The notes under the pieces: generated by a model
Told to the model about the DNA's origin: nothing
Seen by the model: the letters and a program-made list of their open reading frames with translations, nothing else
Database searches by the model: none
Source of the DNA: Channallabes apus
Lineage: Eukaryota > Chordata > Actinopteri > Siluriformes > Clariidae
Length of the DNA: 64,000 nt
Direction: 5' to 3'
NCBI GenBank assembly: GCA_030522415.1
Contig: CM060121.1
Location: forward strand, 23,646,142 to 23,710,141
Shown: positions 1 to 13,310 of the stretch, piece by piece
Position numbering within the stretch: position 1 is the first letter of the stretch
Layout of the letters: each line of letters opens with the position of its first letter
Program-made: the position numbers and the translations under genes

Positions 1-1253
1 AGCTGCATAGACTTCACTCTTAAACCTTTCAATCTAGTTTGATTGGGTTAAGCTTGGGTGATGGTTCAAGGTATTTCATTCCACCCAGAGGTGCCTCCTC
101 CCTCTTCAAATCGCAATGCAGATTTGACATGTGTTGGGGGTCATTGAAATTTAAATACGATACTGAACATTTTTTTAAATGTTACCTTTCGACAATGTGT
201 TTGCATTTACATACATAGGTTGCATTTGTATAGCATTTATGTATACTGCATTTAAATAGATAATATGGATATAAAGTTTATGTGCACTTTAACACAAGCG
301 GAAAATGTCATTTCCATGTTTGAATATAATGTAGTAGTGACTTTGGTAATAAAACCTGATCCCATTTTTTCATGTGATGGTGCAGGTGTGTATGCTCTTG
401 AGCCTCACCGCAGGACGGACAAAGTAGAGGACCAGTAGAAGGTCCATAACAGCAGGAGGTAGATTGCACATGTCAAGACCCTGTCCCCTTAATGGGCTGG
501 ATGGGGCCTATCTATTAAACCTGAGCACTTTTAAGTACTGACATGGATACTTGGTGGTTTGAAAAGCCTACAAGCTGAATCAGCAGTGTAACTATAGGAT
601 CTCTCATCTATGCTGTATCCATTTACGTGCTTTAGAAAAGCTCAGCATAAAAACAATGTCATTCTACATCTCCTGGTCACCCAGAACATGACCGTGCCGT
701 CTTACAGAACATCTGCCTCATGCTGTGAAAATGTCACCCTTTTTGACCATGTACAGTTTTTCATTCTGACAGCAGTTTTACATTTTTATTTCAGCAAGTG
801 CATCAAATTAGCAGTTTGAGTTTAAGACCACCACATGGCCAGATGGTGCTAAAGCAGACATGCTGAGAAAAGTGTGTGAGGAAACTGTGAGTTTTAAAAT
901 GCCCTTTTAATGTCCTCCAGTAAAATGTTCATAAAGTCACATTCCCAATTATTCTCTCATTCAACATTTGTTAAAAAAAAAAACTTGGACAGGAATGAAG
1001 CAACATCAGTACAGAAACTGTTAAAAATGCTAAAAGAAGCATTTGAACTCGATTATGGAATAAGCAACAAACCATGCACAGTATACGTAGGAAGAATAAT
1101 TCATAATTAAATTATTGTTCATTTTATTCCTTTACACAATTTTTTATATGTTACTAATTGGAGCTGTTTCTGTCAAAACAATACCAGATTGTACTAGGCC
1201 TCATATGCATTTATATGTAATATTCAGTAAATATGCCATTTTCAGGCGTAAAA
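1..1253. other. Unassigned intergenic or intronic DNA
   Basis: AT-rich sequence with no reading frame that resembles a known protein. The short open frames at 610-819 and 910-1110 have no recognisable domains or splice context. I see nothing I can name here. Confidence 0.6.
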
Positions 1254-1330
1254 CCTGTGCCAAGTTGTAGTGCGGACTGGATATTCCGCTGTGGCGACCC
1301 CTTGTCGGGAGCAGCCGAAAAACCAACAAC
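1254..1330 (+). repeat. SINE 3' tail of the RTE-related type
   Basis: The stretch reads as the common fish tail 'taaaacctgtgccaag' followed by 'gctgtggcgacccc' and 'gggagcagccgaa'. The same tail occurs at 14347-14437, and in longer form at 13084-13310. It is shared by RTE LINEs and the SINEs they mobilise. Only the 3' end is present, so it is a truncated copy. Confidence 0.75.
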
Positions 1331-2394
1331 ATTCAGTAAATATGCCATTTAAAAATTTAAATCTTAAGCTAAATCCCTGTGAAATTGCATTGATTTGTAA
1401 GCCCATGAACATCTGCAGTGTAGCAATCTAGACTTCAGCTCCCATCCCAGCATGCATTGCACCTCAAAGGGACCATGACATACTTCAAGTCTGCAGGAGT
1501 AGGACTTCCAGCTCATAAGTAGTGTGTTTGGACAAGTCTCACCATGTGAGTGTGAGTGGGGTGTATGTTAAACTTCATATATCAGTGTCTACAGAAAAAA
1601 GAAGAAAAGGAAGACAAATAAGCTTTAATATTTGACTGTTTGCGTCCAAAACCTTGTAACCTCCACTAAAAGGCATCTAGGGATTTTTTTTTTCGGTAAA
1701 AGCTGCATCACCTGTACTTGGTTACTGAAAGGGCACACTATTTATGGGTGTGTTTGGGTGGGGGGTTGTTATGGGGTAATCCAGGGAAGCCATAGGGGAG
1801 AATGAATTTATATTTGAAGTGCATGTGTTACTGGCTCGGTTTATTCTCACTGTCCGTCATCCTGTCGTTTCCTACCTCTTGCAGAATGCCTGAGTCACTG
1901 TATACCTGTCAGAAATTTAAACATGAAGAGGACGGAGTTAAGAAAAAGAGATGGAAAAGAACAAAGGAAGAATGCCGGAAGCCGAGATCCCACCAGGACG
2001 GTTTATATGGCCCAGTCTCCAGTATTCTTTACAGATGGAACAGAACACCATCTTGTACACTTACAGACATCCTTCAGAACCCTCTCGCGCTCTCATCCTC
2101 TTCCTTTTTGTGTCTGCCTCTCACTATTTCTGTTCATCTTTTCCTTTCTTTGATCGCTTAATGCCTCTGGTCTGCTAAAATCAAAACAACGGCTGTTAAG
2201 TCACATGCTACAGCAATGAAAAAGGAGAATAACAGCAAAGACATATGGGGTTTATGTAGTTTGTAATTCATTTGTGCCTAATAGGATTTGCCAGCCTTCC
2301 ACATGCTTTTAACCCCCCCCCCCCCCATTAAGAAGGTTAAGTCATAAAATGTTTGCAAACACAGCTAATTTCTTTTGAATGGAATTTGCATTGC
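1331..2394. other. Unassigned DNA
   Basis: No convincing gene. Open frames of 119, 76 and 75 codons overlap at 1802-2178 in all three forward frames. None has family resemblance, and the overlap argues for chance openness. Confidence 0.5.
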
Positions 2395-2450
2395 ATTTAA
2401 ATGTACAATATTTAGCAGATGCCCTTATCCAGATTAACTTAGTTAGTAAA
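2395..2450 (-). repeat. SINE 3'-end fragment
   Basis: Read on the minus strand this contains 'taatctggataagggcatc' followed by 'tgctaaat'. It is a diverged copy of the SINE end seen intact inside the retrotransposon at 31582-31966. Only the tail remains. Confidence 0.65.
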
Positions 2451-2572
2451 ATGTGTATATTGGTGCACTTATGTGTAGTGATAGACTGGTTTCTTCTCTA
2501 AGGTGTATTTCTTCCTCATGCCCAGTAGTTGGCTACAATAAAGGATTATCATATACAGTCACTAGATGCATG

Positions 2573-2640
2573 AATGGATGGATAAAACGATGACTGGATG
2601 GATGGATGGATGGATGGATGGATGGATGTGTTGGTGGGTG
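2573..2640. repeat. (GATG)n microsatellite
   Basis: Tandem tetranucleotide GGAT/GATG units, imperfect at the left end and regular in the middle. Confidence 0.9.
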
Positions 2641-5093
2641 GGTCAGTGGAAGGATTAAATGGTTATTGAAGAAGTAGAACTTTTGCTACTTTTGAAAACA
2701 GTTTATTTCACTAGTTGTGTTTTCCTTCTATCTTGAGGGATGGCTGCTCTAGTCTAGTATGTGAATTGAAAAGACTGTTTGGATTTTATAAATGCCTTTG
2801 TGTAGGTGGGAGCTGATCCAACTGCACTCTCATGTAGTTACAGTGATTTGATGACATACATGAGACGTTCTCCCATGAGCAAGCTGCAGAAGCTAAATCT
2901 AAATATTATCAGAAACTCTATGTGAAAAATGCATGATTTGGTTCAGAAGAAGAAGAAGAAGAAGAAAGGGCAGGTTACCCAGAACTACACTAAGGTATTA
3001 TTGCAAGGTGCTCAAGTAAAGATTTTTGTCTCTAAGTTATGTATAGGCTTTGGAATAGCTGGAATTTGCATCATCCACCAAGACAACTGCTTTGTGTTGA
3101 TCCCTGGTTTACAATGGAAGGAAACCTCATTTAATAGTAATTAGACATCATATTATCATTTGTAAAAAAAAAATCAATAAAAAAAAAAAAAAAAAAAAGA
3201 ATAAATAAGGTGGCATGTTGTGCAGTCATGTAGGAAGCTGAATTCTATGATATCACTGTCCCTTAAATGTATTTGTACTGTTTATACGTGCCAAGCTTGG
3301 TATCCAAGTAGCAATCTGCTTGTCTACAAACAGGTTGTCAAGATAACCTTTCCTTTTCAGATGTTTCCTCATTCTGAGCACAACTAAAATGCTACATGTT
3401 TGCTTGATTTCTAACTACCTTGCCATTGTCCCATCTGGACCAGCCCTACTATATATCACAAAAATAAGCTGAAACTTCGTTCATGTTAATGCAGCATCTG
3501 CTCCTGCCTTTTGAAAAACATCTATTAGGATATGAAAGGCTGATCCTAAATCAGCACTTGGCATTTTGTCAGCGCTAGCCACATTTTCTCAGTGTGACCA
3601 CCATACATCTGAATCTAATCACAGCATTACATGATATACAACCCTTGCAATAATTATTCATTTCCAGAAAGTTCTATCTCATTTATCTGTATTTTAACCC
3701 ATGAAGATGAATGTGGTTTGTGTAAATATGACAACCAAATATTCCAAAATGTGCCCATTTCTCCTGTCATCAGTGTAGCATTCTTCTAACTAGAGTAAAT
3801 CACGAATTTATATGCAGGACAGGGGAAGGCCACATCAAACCCATGTATATCTCTGCCAAGGGCATACACAGCATGAACTGTTTAAGGTATGATTATTGAT
3901 TCAGTTAGCATTGGTTCTGCATGCCTTAAGTTGTGACAAAGTAAAAAAAAAGTTTGGGAAGAAAAAAAAACATACGCCAGAAAAAAGTCTTCCAAATCAT
4001 GGCATGTTCATCAAATACAGTAAAATAAAAATTATGTCCATTCTTTCTATTTTATCCTTCAGCGTTCAGGAATAAAACATGATATGGTATTGTTTACTAA
4101 GAAAATAACCAATAATGGGGTATTGTATTATTGTTATAAACAACCAATAACCAGGCTGCAAAAGCAATTGTTCAAGCACTAAGGATTAAACGACAAAACA
4201 ACTTCATTTAATGGGCTCAGTGAAAGTAATGTAATAGTAAAACCCGTTCTGGACTATGCCTATGGACAACGCATTAGCTAAAGGATTGTAAAATATTTTA
4301 TGCCTGTGACCTGTTAAAGCTGAGAGGTCAGAGCTTGCATATTGTTGAAGGTCAGGAAGATAACTGCCAGAGGTAAAGGTTAGATTTATACGTACTTCTC
4401 ATCGCTCACGATTCATGTTCTCTTGCTTACACTCTTTCTTGCGGGTCACATACTTTCTCACTTGAAGTGTCCCAAGCATCCCGTTTTTCACATTACACTG
4501 TGAAGTTAAAATACAGACTATTACAACAAATTGCTTAGATTTCACCACACCCAACTGTAAAACAACTTTAGGATCTGTATACAAGCTTCAGTAAACAGTG
4601 ATTCACTTGTAGACATAATGACATATGTTTTCCTTTCTTTTGATTACAATTATAACTACCATTCCTCATGCACTCTATTGTTTCCTATGAAATTACATAC
4701 TGAGCATTTGCAGTTAAGTACCTAGCTGACGGACTGATGGGGAAGCATTATAATAATAGTATTAATCATAATTTTTTTCTGTCATTTTCATTTATGTTAA
4801 CTTAGAAATAGAAATAAAATAGTGTATACAGTGTCATATTAATCATCAACAATTAAACAAAACATGTTTGTTTTTGATTTGTTAGGCAAAGCTAATAGTG
4901 CTGTGTAAAATGTACAAAACTGTGCTAGCATGATAGCACTAAACTTAGCTGCTAACTTGAACATAACCCTACTTCTACTTAGCTCTCTATATTATTATAT
5001 GTATTTCTTTTCTTTTAATTATTATTTTGTTCCTCTTAAATCTATCTTTATATTTATAATAATAATAATAATAATAATAATATACTGTATAAT
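2641..5093. other. Unassigned DNA with simple repeats
   Basis: No gene seen. It contains an AAG run near 2945-2967, an A-rich tract at 3168-3199, and an ATA microsatellite at 5057-5084. Open frames here are short and carry no domain. Confidence 0.55.
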
Positions 5094-5101
5094 ATTAAGA
5101 G

Positions 5102-5566
5102 CAGTGGTGTCAAAAGTATTCACATTCATTACTTGAGTAGAAGTATAGATACTAGTGTTCAAAAATACTTCTTTAGAAGTTGAAGTATCAACCCAAGCTT
5201 TTTACTTAAGTAAAAGTTTAAAAGTACTGGTTTCAAATCTACTTAAAGTATAAAAGTAAAAGTACCGTGAGGGGTGAAAAAAGCATTAAGGTCTCGCTTT
5301 CTGATCATGCGCGGGCGGGGGGGGGGGTTCTTATCAGGGGACAGGGGGTGGGGGGGTGGGTAACGAGGCTATTTTTATGGGGTAATAGAGTAACGAGGCT
5401 ATTTTTAAAATGTAAGGAGTAGAAATTACAGATAATTGCTTAAAAATGTGGGGAGTAGAAGTAAAAAGTCGGCTGAAAAATAATTACTCCAGTAAAGTAT
5501 AGATACCCAAAATTTCTACTTAAGTAAGGTAACGAAGTATTTGTACTTCGTTACTTGACACCTCTG
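5102..5566. mobile_element. Non-autonomous hAT-type element with 8-bp target duplication
   Basis: The ends are inverted: CAGTGGTGTCAAAAGTA at the left, and a right end that reads CAGAGGTGTCAAGTAACG on the other strand. Immediate flanks are a perfect 8-bp duplication, ATTAAGAG at 5094-5101 and again at 5567-5574, which is the hAT signature. The 465-bp interior is rich in AAGTA/TACTT words and has no transposase frame, so the element would need a transposase in trans. Confidence 0.9.
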
Positions 5567-5574
5567 ATTAAGAG

Positions 5575-6839
5575 CGAAGTAGAAGTAGGAGTATAGATTA
5601 GGTCAGGTAGATAACAAAAGTATAAGCCTTTCTGTCATTATTTAATTAGGATTTCTTTCTCATAAATACATTTTAAATACCTTTTAAAATTATAAAATAA
5701 ATTAATAAGCCCCACCCCCCCCAAAAAAAAATAAATAAAAAACATACTGTCCATATCATGACAAGAGCATAGATGTCTATCTATATGTGCTAAAGCACAG
5801 GTTGGTTTTGCTGACAAAGATAATCTGATCCTGTCCATTTCCTTTCCTCTTCCTCCCTACCTTTCATCCTGTCACTTCATCCCTCCATCTTAGTGAACAC
5901 GATGCCATCCACTCCTCTATTCTTCCTGATCTTCATCTTGTTTCCTGTCTAACTCCATGATACGAAATGCTGTGCTTCACCATCACATCCACAGCTCCTG
6001 CTAAAAGGAAATAATAGATAGCAACCCATCATATTATCCACTCCGCTCTGCGTAATGACACTTACTTAGAAAAACCATGACCATCTTCATAATCAAGATC
6101 TGTCTAATAAATTCTCAAAAATAACAGAACACTATAAACCAGAAACAGAGAATTAGACAAAAAAATAACAAATGCATATATATTGCTGAAGGCTGATATC
6201 AAAGTTTTAAGCTTGTCTTTTGTTTAATGACACTGAAATGTTTGCCACTGTTTGGAGGTCAGGAACATTCAGCGCCTCAGTGATCCTAAAGAAAGTTTGT
6301 GCAACCTTCAGCACATAGGTCAAGGTCAAGCCATCCACATCCTCTGCGGGATATCAATGTTGTTGTTGTTGTTTTTCATATTGTTTAATCTTCAGGAAAC
6401 TCTTGTTAGATTTGCAGGTTGTCTAGAGTATTAGCTGGAACTATTTCTTCTCTAAAGGAAAAAAATATTTCAACATGTGACTTCACCAGTTCTTGTATAT
6501 TAAGAAATATTTGATCTTTGAATATTCAGTGTATACACAGTTGCCACAAAGTCAGCGGCTGATAATTGGAGCATTTTAAAATACTTTTCTTTTACCTATA
6601 GATCCAAACTTTCCAGTTAACCTGCATACTGGAGCTATATTCCGCTTTTCTTGCTGCTAATGTTAAATATGCAGACTGGCATGCCAAAGATCAGAAGCAA
6701 TGGGCATGATCCCAAAGAGGTCAAATAGATTAAATCTTCAGCATCATTGGACAGGATGGAGACTGACGTCAAAAGCTTCCGTGTCCACATCTCCATTATA
6801 ATCAAGCTCATTTTCATCTTCATCCTCCCTATGGTGACC
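5575..6839. other. Unassigned DNA
   Basis: No gene recognised. The short frames at 5638-5838 (minus) and 6252-6434 (plus) have no family resemblance. A homopolymer C/A tract lies near 5706-5738. Confidence 0.5.
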
Positions 6840-7250
6840 TACGCTGCCATAATTTGGAAAGGGGTAGCCATTATCACCCAGAGAATGAACTTCTTCTGTC
6901 AACGTTGCCTTAGACGGATTCTGAGCATCTGTTACATTGACCATATCACCAACGAGGAGGTCCTATGATGACGAAAGCTGCCTAGCCTAAAAACAATCAG
7001 CACACACACAGATGCCTTTGACTGGCCAGGCATATTATTCACATAGATGCACTTTGATGGGTTCCACAAGGGGACACAGCAGGAGACAATCTCGACTGAC
7101 TTGTTGTCGAACTTTCATCAACAACCTCAAATCTCTCCACATCTACTGGGATGAAGCTAAGCAACTTATCATCAGTCGCACTTCCTGGAAGTCCCTTGTT
7201 GGTCAACATGCTCCTTAGCATGGGTGAAAAAGAAGAAGCAGAAGAATATT
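6840..7250 (+). pseudogene. Decayed LINE reverse-transcriptase C-terminal remnant
   Basis: The frame around 6747-6968 reads through MVTYAAIIWKG and then FCQRCLRRIL and TNEEVL. This is the typical C-terminal tail of non-LTR retrotransposon reverse transcriptases, where a region like 'LLYGAETW' is followed by 'RCLR.IL' and 'TNEEVL'. After the stop at 6966 the related sequence continues in a shifted frame (for example FINNLKSLHI). Stops and frame changes show it is dead. The clade cannot be fixed from this fragment. Confidence 0.55.
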
Positions 7251-7384
7251 AAGCAGAGAGGGATGAAGTTTATTACAAAGTGAACACTTTTTGGGTGGAT
7301 CATTTGGCACAAATTATAGTGTTGCTTGTCTTTCATTCATTTCTGTGTGTTTGCCCTTGACCCTAACCACAATATGTCACTTCA

Positions 7385-8450
7385 AAGGTGGCAAGGATTG
7401 AAGTAAAAATACAATACTTTGTTACTGTACTTAAGTATTTTTCATATATATGTGTATTTTGCTTATTTTTACTTATTTTTATGTATTTTCTTTGTCATAC
7501 TTATTCCTTCTACTCACCTCATTTATTGTTGAAAAACCTGTACTTTTACTCACTACATTTTAAACAGGATACTATATACAGTATTTATTACTTTTGTAAT
7601 TTTTATAACATGTCACTTTCATGACATGTCATGACACACATGACATGGAGCTCCACCCCACATGAGAAGCATGGGAATGAAACAATTCCACCAATCCTAG
7701 TTTACAAAAATGATTGACAGGTCATTATGAAAAAACCACTACAGCAACTGGCTGATAGAAGCTGAAACCTTAAATCTTTAACAGCCCCCTTAAAATAAAA
7801 CTACACCATTGTAAGCTGGTCTCTTTTTTTTTTTTTTTTTTAGCCATGCTGAAAGTTATTCAACATTGTCCAAAAACCTATGCAGAGTTCACTTCTCTCT
7901 GTCTGTTTAAACAAGCCAGTCAGATTATTGACATAACTTGTGTTCATAAATTAACACATTGATCTAATTAATAAATTTTAATAAATGAATAAACTAGACT
8001 AAAACATTTATCTTTTGCGATGCCTACAAGGCTTAATGAACTTATAAAGCCAATGAGTGTACATTTGTTTATTCATTATTAATTTATAACTTTGATTCTG
8101 GTAAAAATGATGAACAATTTAGATTTCTGAAGAAAGCAAATGTGCACATTTATGTTATCAAGAGCATTAATTTCAATTATGTTTAAAATGCTTTAAAACG
8201 CTGTTTATCAGTAACTCAGTTGTATAAAAATCAGTTGGCTGGAAAAATCAGTTTCTTGTTGGAATACTTGTACTTTTTTTAATTAATGTACATTTTAGAG
8301 CACATACTTCTATTTGAGTAAAAAAAATTAAGTGGTACTTCTACTTGAAATGAAATACATTATTAGGCAAGAAGTTTTACTTTTACTTGAGTATTAAGTT
8401 TGTGTACTTCTAGTATAAGTATAAGTAAAAGTATAAGTATTGGAGTGCAT
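7385..8450. repeat. Possible relic of an AAGTA-rich hAT element
   Basis: Both ends carry the 'acttaagta' and 'tacttttacttgagta' words typical of the element at 5102-5566, in opposite sense at 7400-7450 and 8370-8445. I could not find clean terminal repeats or a target duplication, so the limits are approximate. A T-run lies at 7826-7842. Confidence 0.35.
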
Positions 8451-8692
8451 TTTTGATGGATACCTTAAGAATCCAGTCATTGCTTCAAACTTTGGCTTTT
8501 GCAATCATAAGTTTGAAATCATAAGCCAAATATTTGTAAAGCTTGAAAGGACTTAAACTCAGGACGGAGCTTATGGGAAAACATAAACTGTGCTGCGGCT
8601 TAGCTTTCTCGTACTATGCCACACATATTGAGTCTCCTTCTGGAATTCATCCCTAATATCAACTATTCAGTCTAACACTCTTCAGTCTACAG

Positions 8693-9269
8693 CAGTGTTG
8701 CCAGATTTACATGGTGGTTTCTAGCCCAAAGACTTTTCAAAAACCACTAAAATGCATGCAAAACCTCCGAAAATATTTCAGCAATATTCAGTTCAGCGCT
8801 CTGTCACTGTTTATTTGGAGTCAGCCACACATAAGAACATTGCACTACAGAAGGCAACCAAAGTTATTAGTTCAGTAGCAGCAACACAGCAGTACAATGA
8901 AAAACCACCACCTGCTGGACAGCAGTTTGGATGTGAGAAGAGCTCAGTATGAGAAATCTCCTTCAAATCTAGTGCCTTTGCCAAAGAAAAACATCAAGTG
9001 GACTGTGCGTCATCGTCTGAGTCTACTGTAGTAATCAATGACACCAAAATGAGTATGTCTGTCTTTTAATATCATGATGACCTAATGGCTGGAGTACCGG
9101 CACTCTTCCTAGGATTTGTTTCAAATTAGTTTACAAAATTTATAATATTTGTATATATTTGTAAGTGCAAATCAAACCTGTTTCTCAAACAAACTCAATT
9201 TTTAAGACCCACAAAATCAAAATGAAAACTGCCCAATCAGGTGGGAACCCACCCAATATGGCAACACTG
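8693..9269. mobile_element. Non-autonomous hAT-type element
   Basis: Left end CAGTGTTGCCAGATT. The right end reads CAGTGTTGCCATATT on the opposite strand, giving about 15-bp terminal inverted repeats. The flanks GTCTACAG (8685-8692) and GTATACAG (9270-9277) match at 7 of 8 positions, consistent with an aged hAT 8-bp duplication. No transposase frame is present in the 577 bp. Confidence 0.8.
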
Positions 9270-9465
9270 GTATACAGCTGACCATAACCTTGATCACTTG
9301 TGGCTGTATGGGGTTTGTCTGGTTTTTTTAAACGGTTGCAGTAAGCTTGCTTTATTTTGCCTGTTCCATGTTCACCAGATGACTTATTCCGAAATAATGA
9401 ATAAGGTTAAAAAGTAAGATGAAAACTGTTTTGATGTTTGTTTCAGTCTTAGCTTACTGTAGGTT

Positions 9466-9720
9466 TTCTACTACTTCTTTTGGCTGCTCTTGTTAGGGGT
9501 CGCCGCAGTCGTACATTTGTCTCCATCCACCATCTTTGTCATTCCAACCATAAACCATTTCCCATTCATAAACCACCTCTTGGGCCTTACTCTTTTCCTC
9601 CTGCCAGGCAGCTCCATCTCAAATATTCTCCTCTCCTCATCCCTCTTGTGCACATGTCCAAACCACCAATCTGGCCTCTCGAACTTTGCCCCCTTACTGT
9701 TCTTCTAATATACTTATATT
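9466..9720 (-). pseudogene. RTE-clade LINE C-terminal fragment
   Basis: On the minus strand the short frame at 9471-9653 contains ELPGRRKRVRPKRW. This is the conserved C-terminal box of the larger RTE element at 46844-49640 (ELPGRRSRGRPKRR there). The 'ggggtcgccgcag' 3' end follows. It is 5'-truncated and mutated. Confidence 0.7.
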
Positions 9721-9759
9721 TTGTCTTCTCTACGACACTCTACATTGCTTTGGACAGTT

Positions 9760-10141
9760 CATTCATTCATTCATTCATTTTCTATACCGCTTAATCCTGT
9801 GTTCAGGGTCGCGGGGGACCTGGAGCCCATCCCAGGAGACTTCGGGCACTAGGCGGGGTACACCCTGGACAGGGTGCCAATCCATCGGAGGGCACACACA
9901 CATACACACACTCACACACCCAATCACACACTACGGGCAATTTGGGAACGCCAATTAGCCTAACCTGCATATCTTTGGACTGTGGGAGGAAACCGGAGTA
10001 CCCGGAGGAAACCCACCAAGCACGGGGAGAACATGCAAACTCCATGCACACAGAGACGGGAATCGAGCCTGGCCGGGGAATCGAACCCAGACCCTGGAGG
10101 TGCAAGGCGACAGTGCTAACCACTACACCACCGCGCCGCCC
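9760..10141 (-). mobile_element. tRNA-derived SINE, full length
   Basis: Read on the minus strand it begins with a tRNA-like head (GGTGGTGTAGTGGTTAGCAC, then a B box GGTTCGATTCC). It passes through the 'gcatgttctccccgtg' and 'tttcctcccacagtcc' body and ends in a (GAAT)n tail. A 13-bp target duplication, GCTTTGGACAGTT, flanks it at 9747-9759 and 10142-10154, which proves retroposition by LINE machinery. Other copies lie at 37509-37872 (minus) and 56560-56705 (plus), with relics at 14565, 18040, 18978 and 58010. A long minus-strand open frame across it is not a gene. Confidence 0.9.
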
Positions 10142-10154
10142 GCTTTGGACAGTT

Positions 10155-13083
10155 GACACTAAATATTTAAACTTAAAGATCTTCATGCATCTTCACCCCT
10201 TAGCCTGAGTCAAAAGAATTTAAACATAACTTGCTAATCACAGGATCCATAACAAAAAAAATCAATGGAAGACTTTGAGCTTGAATTCCAACAATGTCAT
10301 GGCAGGGTATAAAGTGGATCAAAAAAGTTCAGTGTCTCCCCTTACTCCCCTGTCATGTTGTTCGAAGAGGTCATTAGTTCACAGCCATGACCAAACCTTT
10401 ATGAAAATGAGGTGGACGTCTTTCATCAATTGAGTGTAGGAAACAGGAGAATGGGTTCTTGATTTCTTCTACCACTCTAGTGAACTACTTTGAGATATCT
10501 GAGACACATCCATTCACTGCAGAGCTGTTCAATGAATATGCAACCCAGCTGAACTGAACAAGCTGAATGAAATAACTCGATTACAATTTGAAGAAACATG
10601 AAGCCATTACACTCTGCATGAATTAATGCTACGGTTAGCCTACCAGTACTTTTAAACCATCATGCCAAGAGTTTTCACCTCTCCAAAATTTCCAACAACG
10701 TTGCTCCTGTTAGGAGCATTCAAGCAAGGTTTTAGCAGTAATCTACCCTTGAGGCCTGCTCTGAACAGATGACAAACCTCAATGGCGATCTAGAACTTTC
10801 CACACTGTTTTTCCACACTCACAGTTATTCCTGCCCATAATTGCTTCCTGACCTTTACCATGTTGCCTCGCACTGGCGTGTCACTGCCTGGGTTGGGGGA
10901 TTTGAGGTCATCCTTGGGTTTGAGAAAAAGGGTTAAAATAGGAGCAAAAGCAGAGCCACTATAATTTCATCTGGAATAATGACTGTCGATTAGCATAGTA
11001 GGAATGGCAGCTAGGCTAATGTGTGGCTATGAGCTTTGGGGTTCGGTAGATGTAATGATGCATGTAGGTATTATGTTGGAGACGTAGCAGTGGTGGGAAA
11101 GTGTTAAAGAGAATGTAAGCAGCTGCAGGGGGTCTGTCTGCGCTCCCAGTTTAGAGACCTTCATATCGAAACATATGCAGACTACACACACCAACACATA
11201 CAGATTGTAAATCGGAGCTGGACAGAGAACTGAGTCTCCCATGAGGGTCGTGACGGTATAGAGTGGACAGGAAGCAAAGAATGGATGATTCTTTTTCAGC
11301 CGGGCCTAACTAATTTCTTGGCTTCTTTCTTTCTCTCCCTCTCCTTCAGCATACCCCCTACCTTCTCTCTCACCCACACTCTCTTTCTCCACCTGGAAAA
11401 ATAGCACTGGGAGAAATGCGATCCAGAAAGAAAGGGTAAGGGGAGGGGAGGTATGGTGGGGGGTTAGAGTTGTCTGAGCTGCTATACGCTATTACACTAA
11501 TGGAGATGGATGTGGATAGGAATCATCTTGCCCACCAGAGAGAGAGAGAGAGAGAGGGAGAGTAAGGGAGAGAGATATATTTCTCCAGTGCTTCCTGCCA
11601 AGCTGCAGACTTATTCTAATGAGCAAGGCGGACCGAAGTGTGAGGAGCAGTGAGACAGCATGGTGCAAGATGGAGTATGATTACTCTGACAAATAAGTAA
11701 GGGGGAGGGAAGGTTGGAGGGAGGGAGGATGCTTGAACAGAAAGGGGCTTCCACTGATAGAAGCAATGGCAGACATTTGCAAAAAGACATCTCTCTACAG
11801 GCTTGTTTTTATATCCTGATTATATATACAGCACCAGAACCTACTGTATATTTTCTTGGGGTTCTGGAGAATGGCACACTCCTTAAAACCAATAACACAT
11901 TTAAATGTAATTGAGTCAATAAGAGATGCACAAATCTCTCTTTCTTTCATACACACGTTAGAAAAAATATACACATGCTTTGTACAGACCCTTCAATTAG
12001 TGCAAGGGAGAAAAGGAAACAGTCCAGGTAATTTGTTTTCTTTCTTTCTTTCTTTCTTTTTTCTTTTACCCATGGACAAAGTGGTGGTCTAATCAAGTCA
12101 GAGATCAAATTTTGGCCAGGGTGATGGCTTCCCAAAAGTAGTAAGGACTTGAGTGTATATAAACCAGTCAGGAGCTAATGGAGTTTCAGAGGTATAGTGC
12201 TTATAGTGTGTCTACTGCTCCATTAGGACGCTAAAGCCTTCGCCCTAGTGATGGCATAAACTGAAAAACATCAGCTTTACTGCTTCTTCACTGCAGGGTT
12301 GTCAGCTTTAAAGATACTGGATGTATGATTTGGAGAATTAAGACCATGGGAATTTTTACCTCTGCTAGAAACTTATCCCATGCCCTTCTCCTTTAGGTAG
12401 ATTTATCTGAGAATGTTAAAATAAAATTATATTTATTCTCGAACCACATACTACACAATAAAGCCCAGTTTATGGTTATTAGAGCTGCTTATGAGCATTG
12501 TTTGGAAAGACTCCCTAAGGCCATAGTGTTCAGAGTCTTTTAAATAAAAAATCTTATAGGGAACAGGACATAAAAAGCAAGGAGTTATACAGTATATGAA
12601 AGTGAACGTACATGTTAGTGTGATTTATACAGAATTATATACATAGTTTAATGAAAACCTCAAAGCGGGAACATAACACCTGCAGTGACCCTCAGTTAAT
12701 CTTGTGACTGGGTTATGGTCTGTGTGGGGTTTGAAAAACTGGGTCACACAAAAACTCCTATAAAACCTTCAACAACTTTAAACTTGTTTGACTACACTGA
12801 CCTGAAAAAGAAATGTTTCATATGACAAAACTATATCTAGAACTTCATCCATCTATGCAGACGTCTGGGGGAACAATCCATTGCAGGATAAAGAAGCACA
12901 CACAGTCAAAAGGTCTGAGCACACTTTATTTTGCTGGCCTATTTATTTACACAATAAGTGGCGTGGAGGAAAGTGAGACCAATGTTTGAATTGTCATAGA
13001 ATAAAAAATTAAATCATTCAATCCTTAAACACTCCCATGCAGGTGTACTTAGAAAGACAGGTAGAAAGATACGACTTTATTGT
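10155..13083. other. Unassigned intergenic DNA with simple repeats
   Basis: No gene recognised. It contains a GA microsatellite at about 11538-11590 and a CTTT repeat at about 12036-12062. Short open frames (11027-11242, 11714-12135) lack domains and overlap repeats. Confidence 0.5.
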
Positions 13084-13310
13084 TTTTGCACAGTAGAGGG
13101 CAGTAGTGGCTCAGCCCTAGGCTAGCCCTAGACCCTAGGTTGTTGATTTGAAGATCTGAGGATCCAGGATTGAGTCCTGCTGCCAGTGGATTGCCACACC
13201 CCATACTACCCAGCCACTGCATGTGTCAATCCCAAGCCTGGATAAAATGGAAGGGTTGGTTCAGGAAGGACATCCGGCATAAAACCTGTGCCAAGCTGTG
13301 TAGTGATGCA
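13084..13310 (+). mobile_element. Diverged tRNA-derived SINE with RTE-type tail
   Basis: A tRNA-like head 'cagtagtggctcag' is followed by a B-box-like 'aggattgagtcctg'. The body 'ccaagcctggataaaatgg' and the tail 'catccggcataaaacctg' come next. The tail matches the 1254 and 14347 copies, suggesting mobilisation by an RTE LINE such as the one at 46844-49640. Confidence 0.7.

Noticed and set aside
1802..2178. Three overlapping forward open frames up to 119 codons
   Set aside because: No domain, no splice context, and all three frames are open at once, which fits chance.
9803..10186. 127-codon open frame on the minus strand
   Set aside because: It is translation through a SINE whose limits are set by a 13-bp target duplication; the same frame recurs in the copy at 37509-37872.
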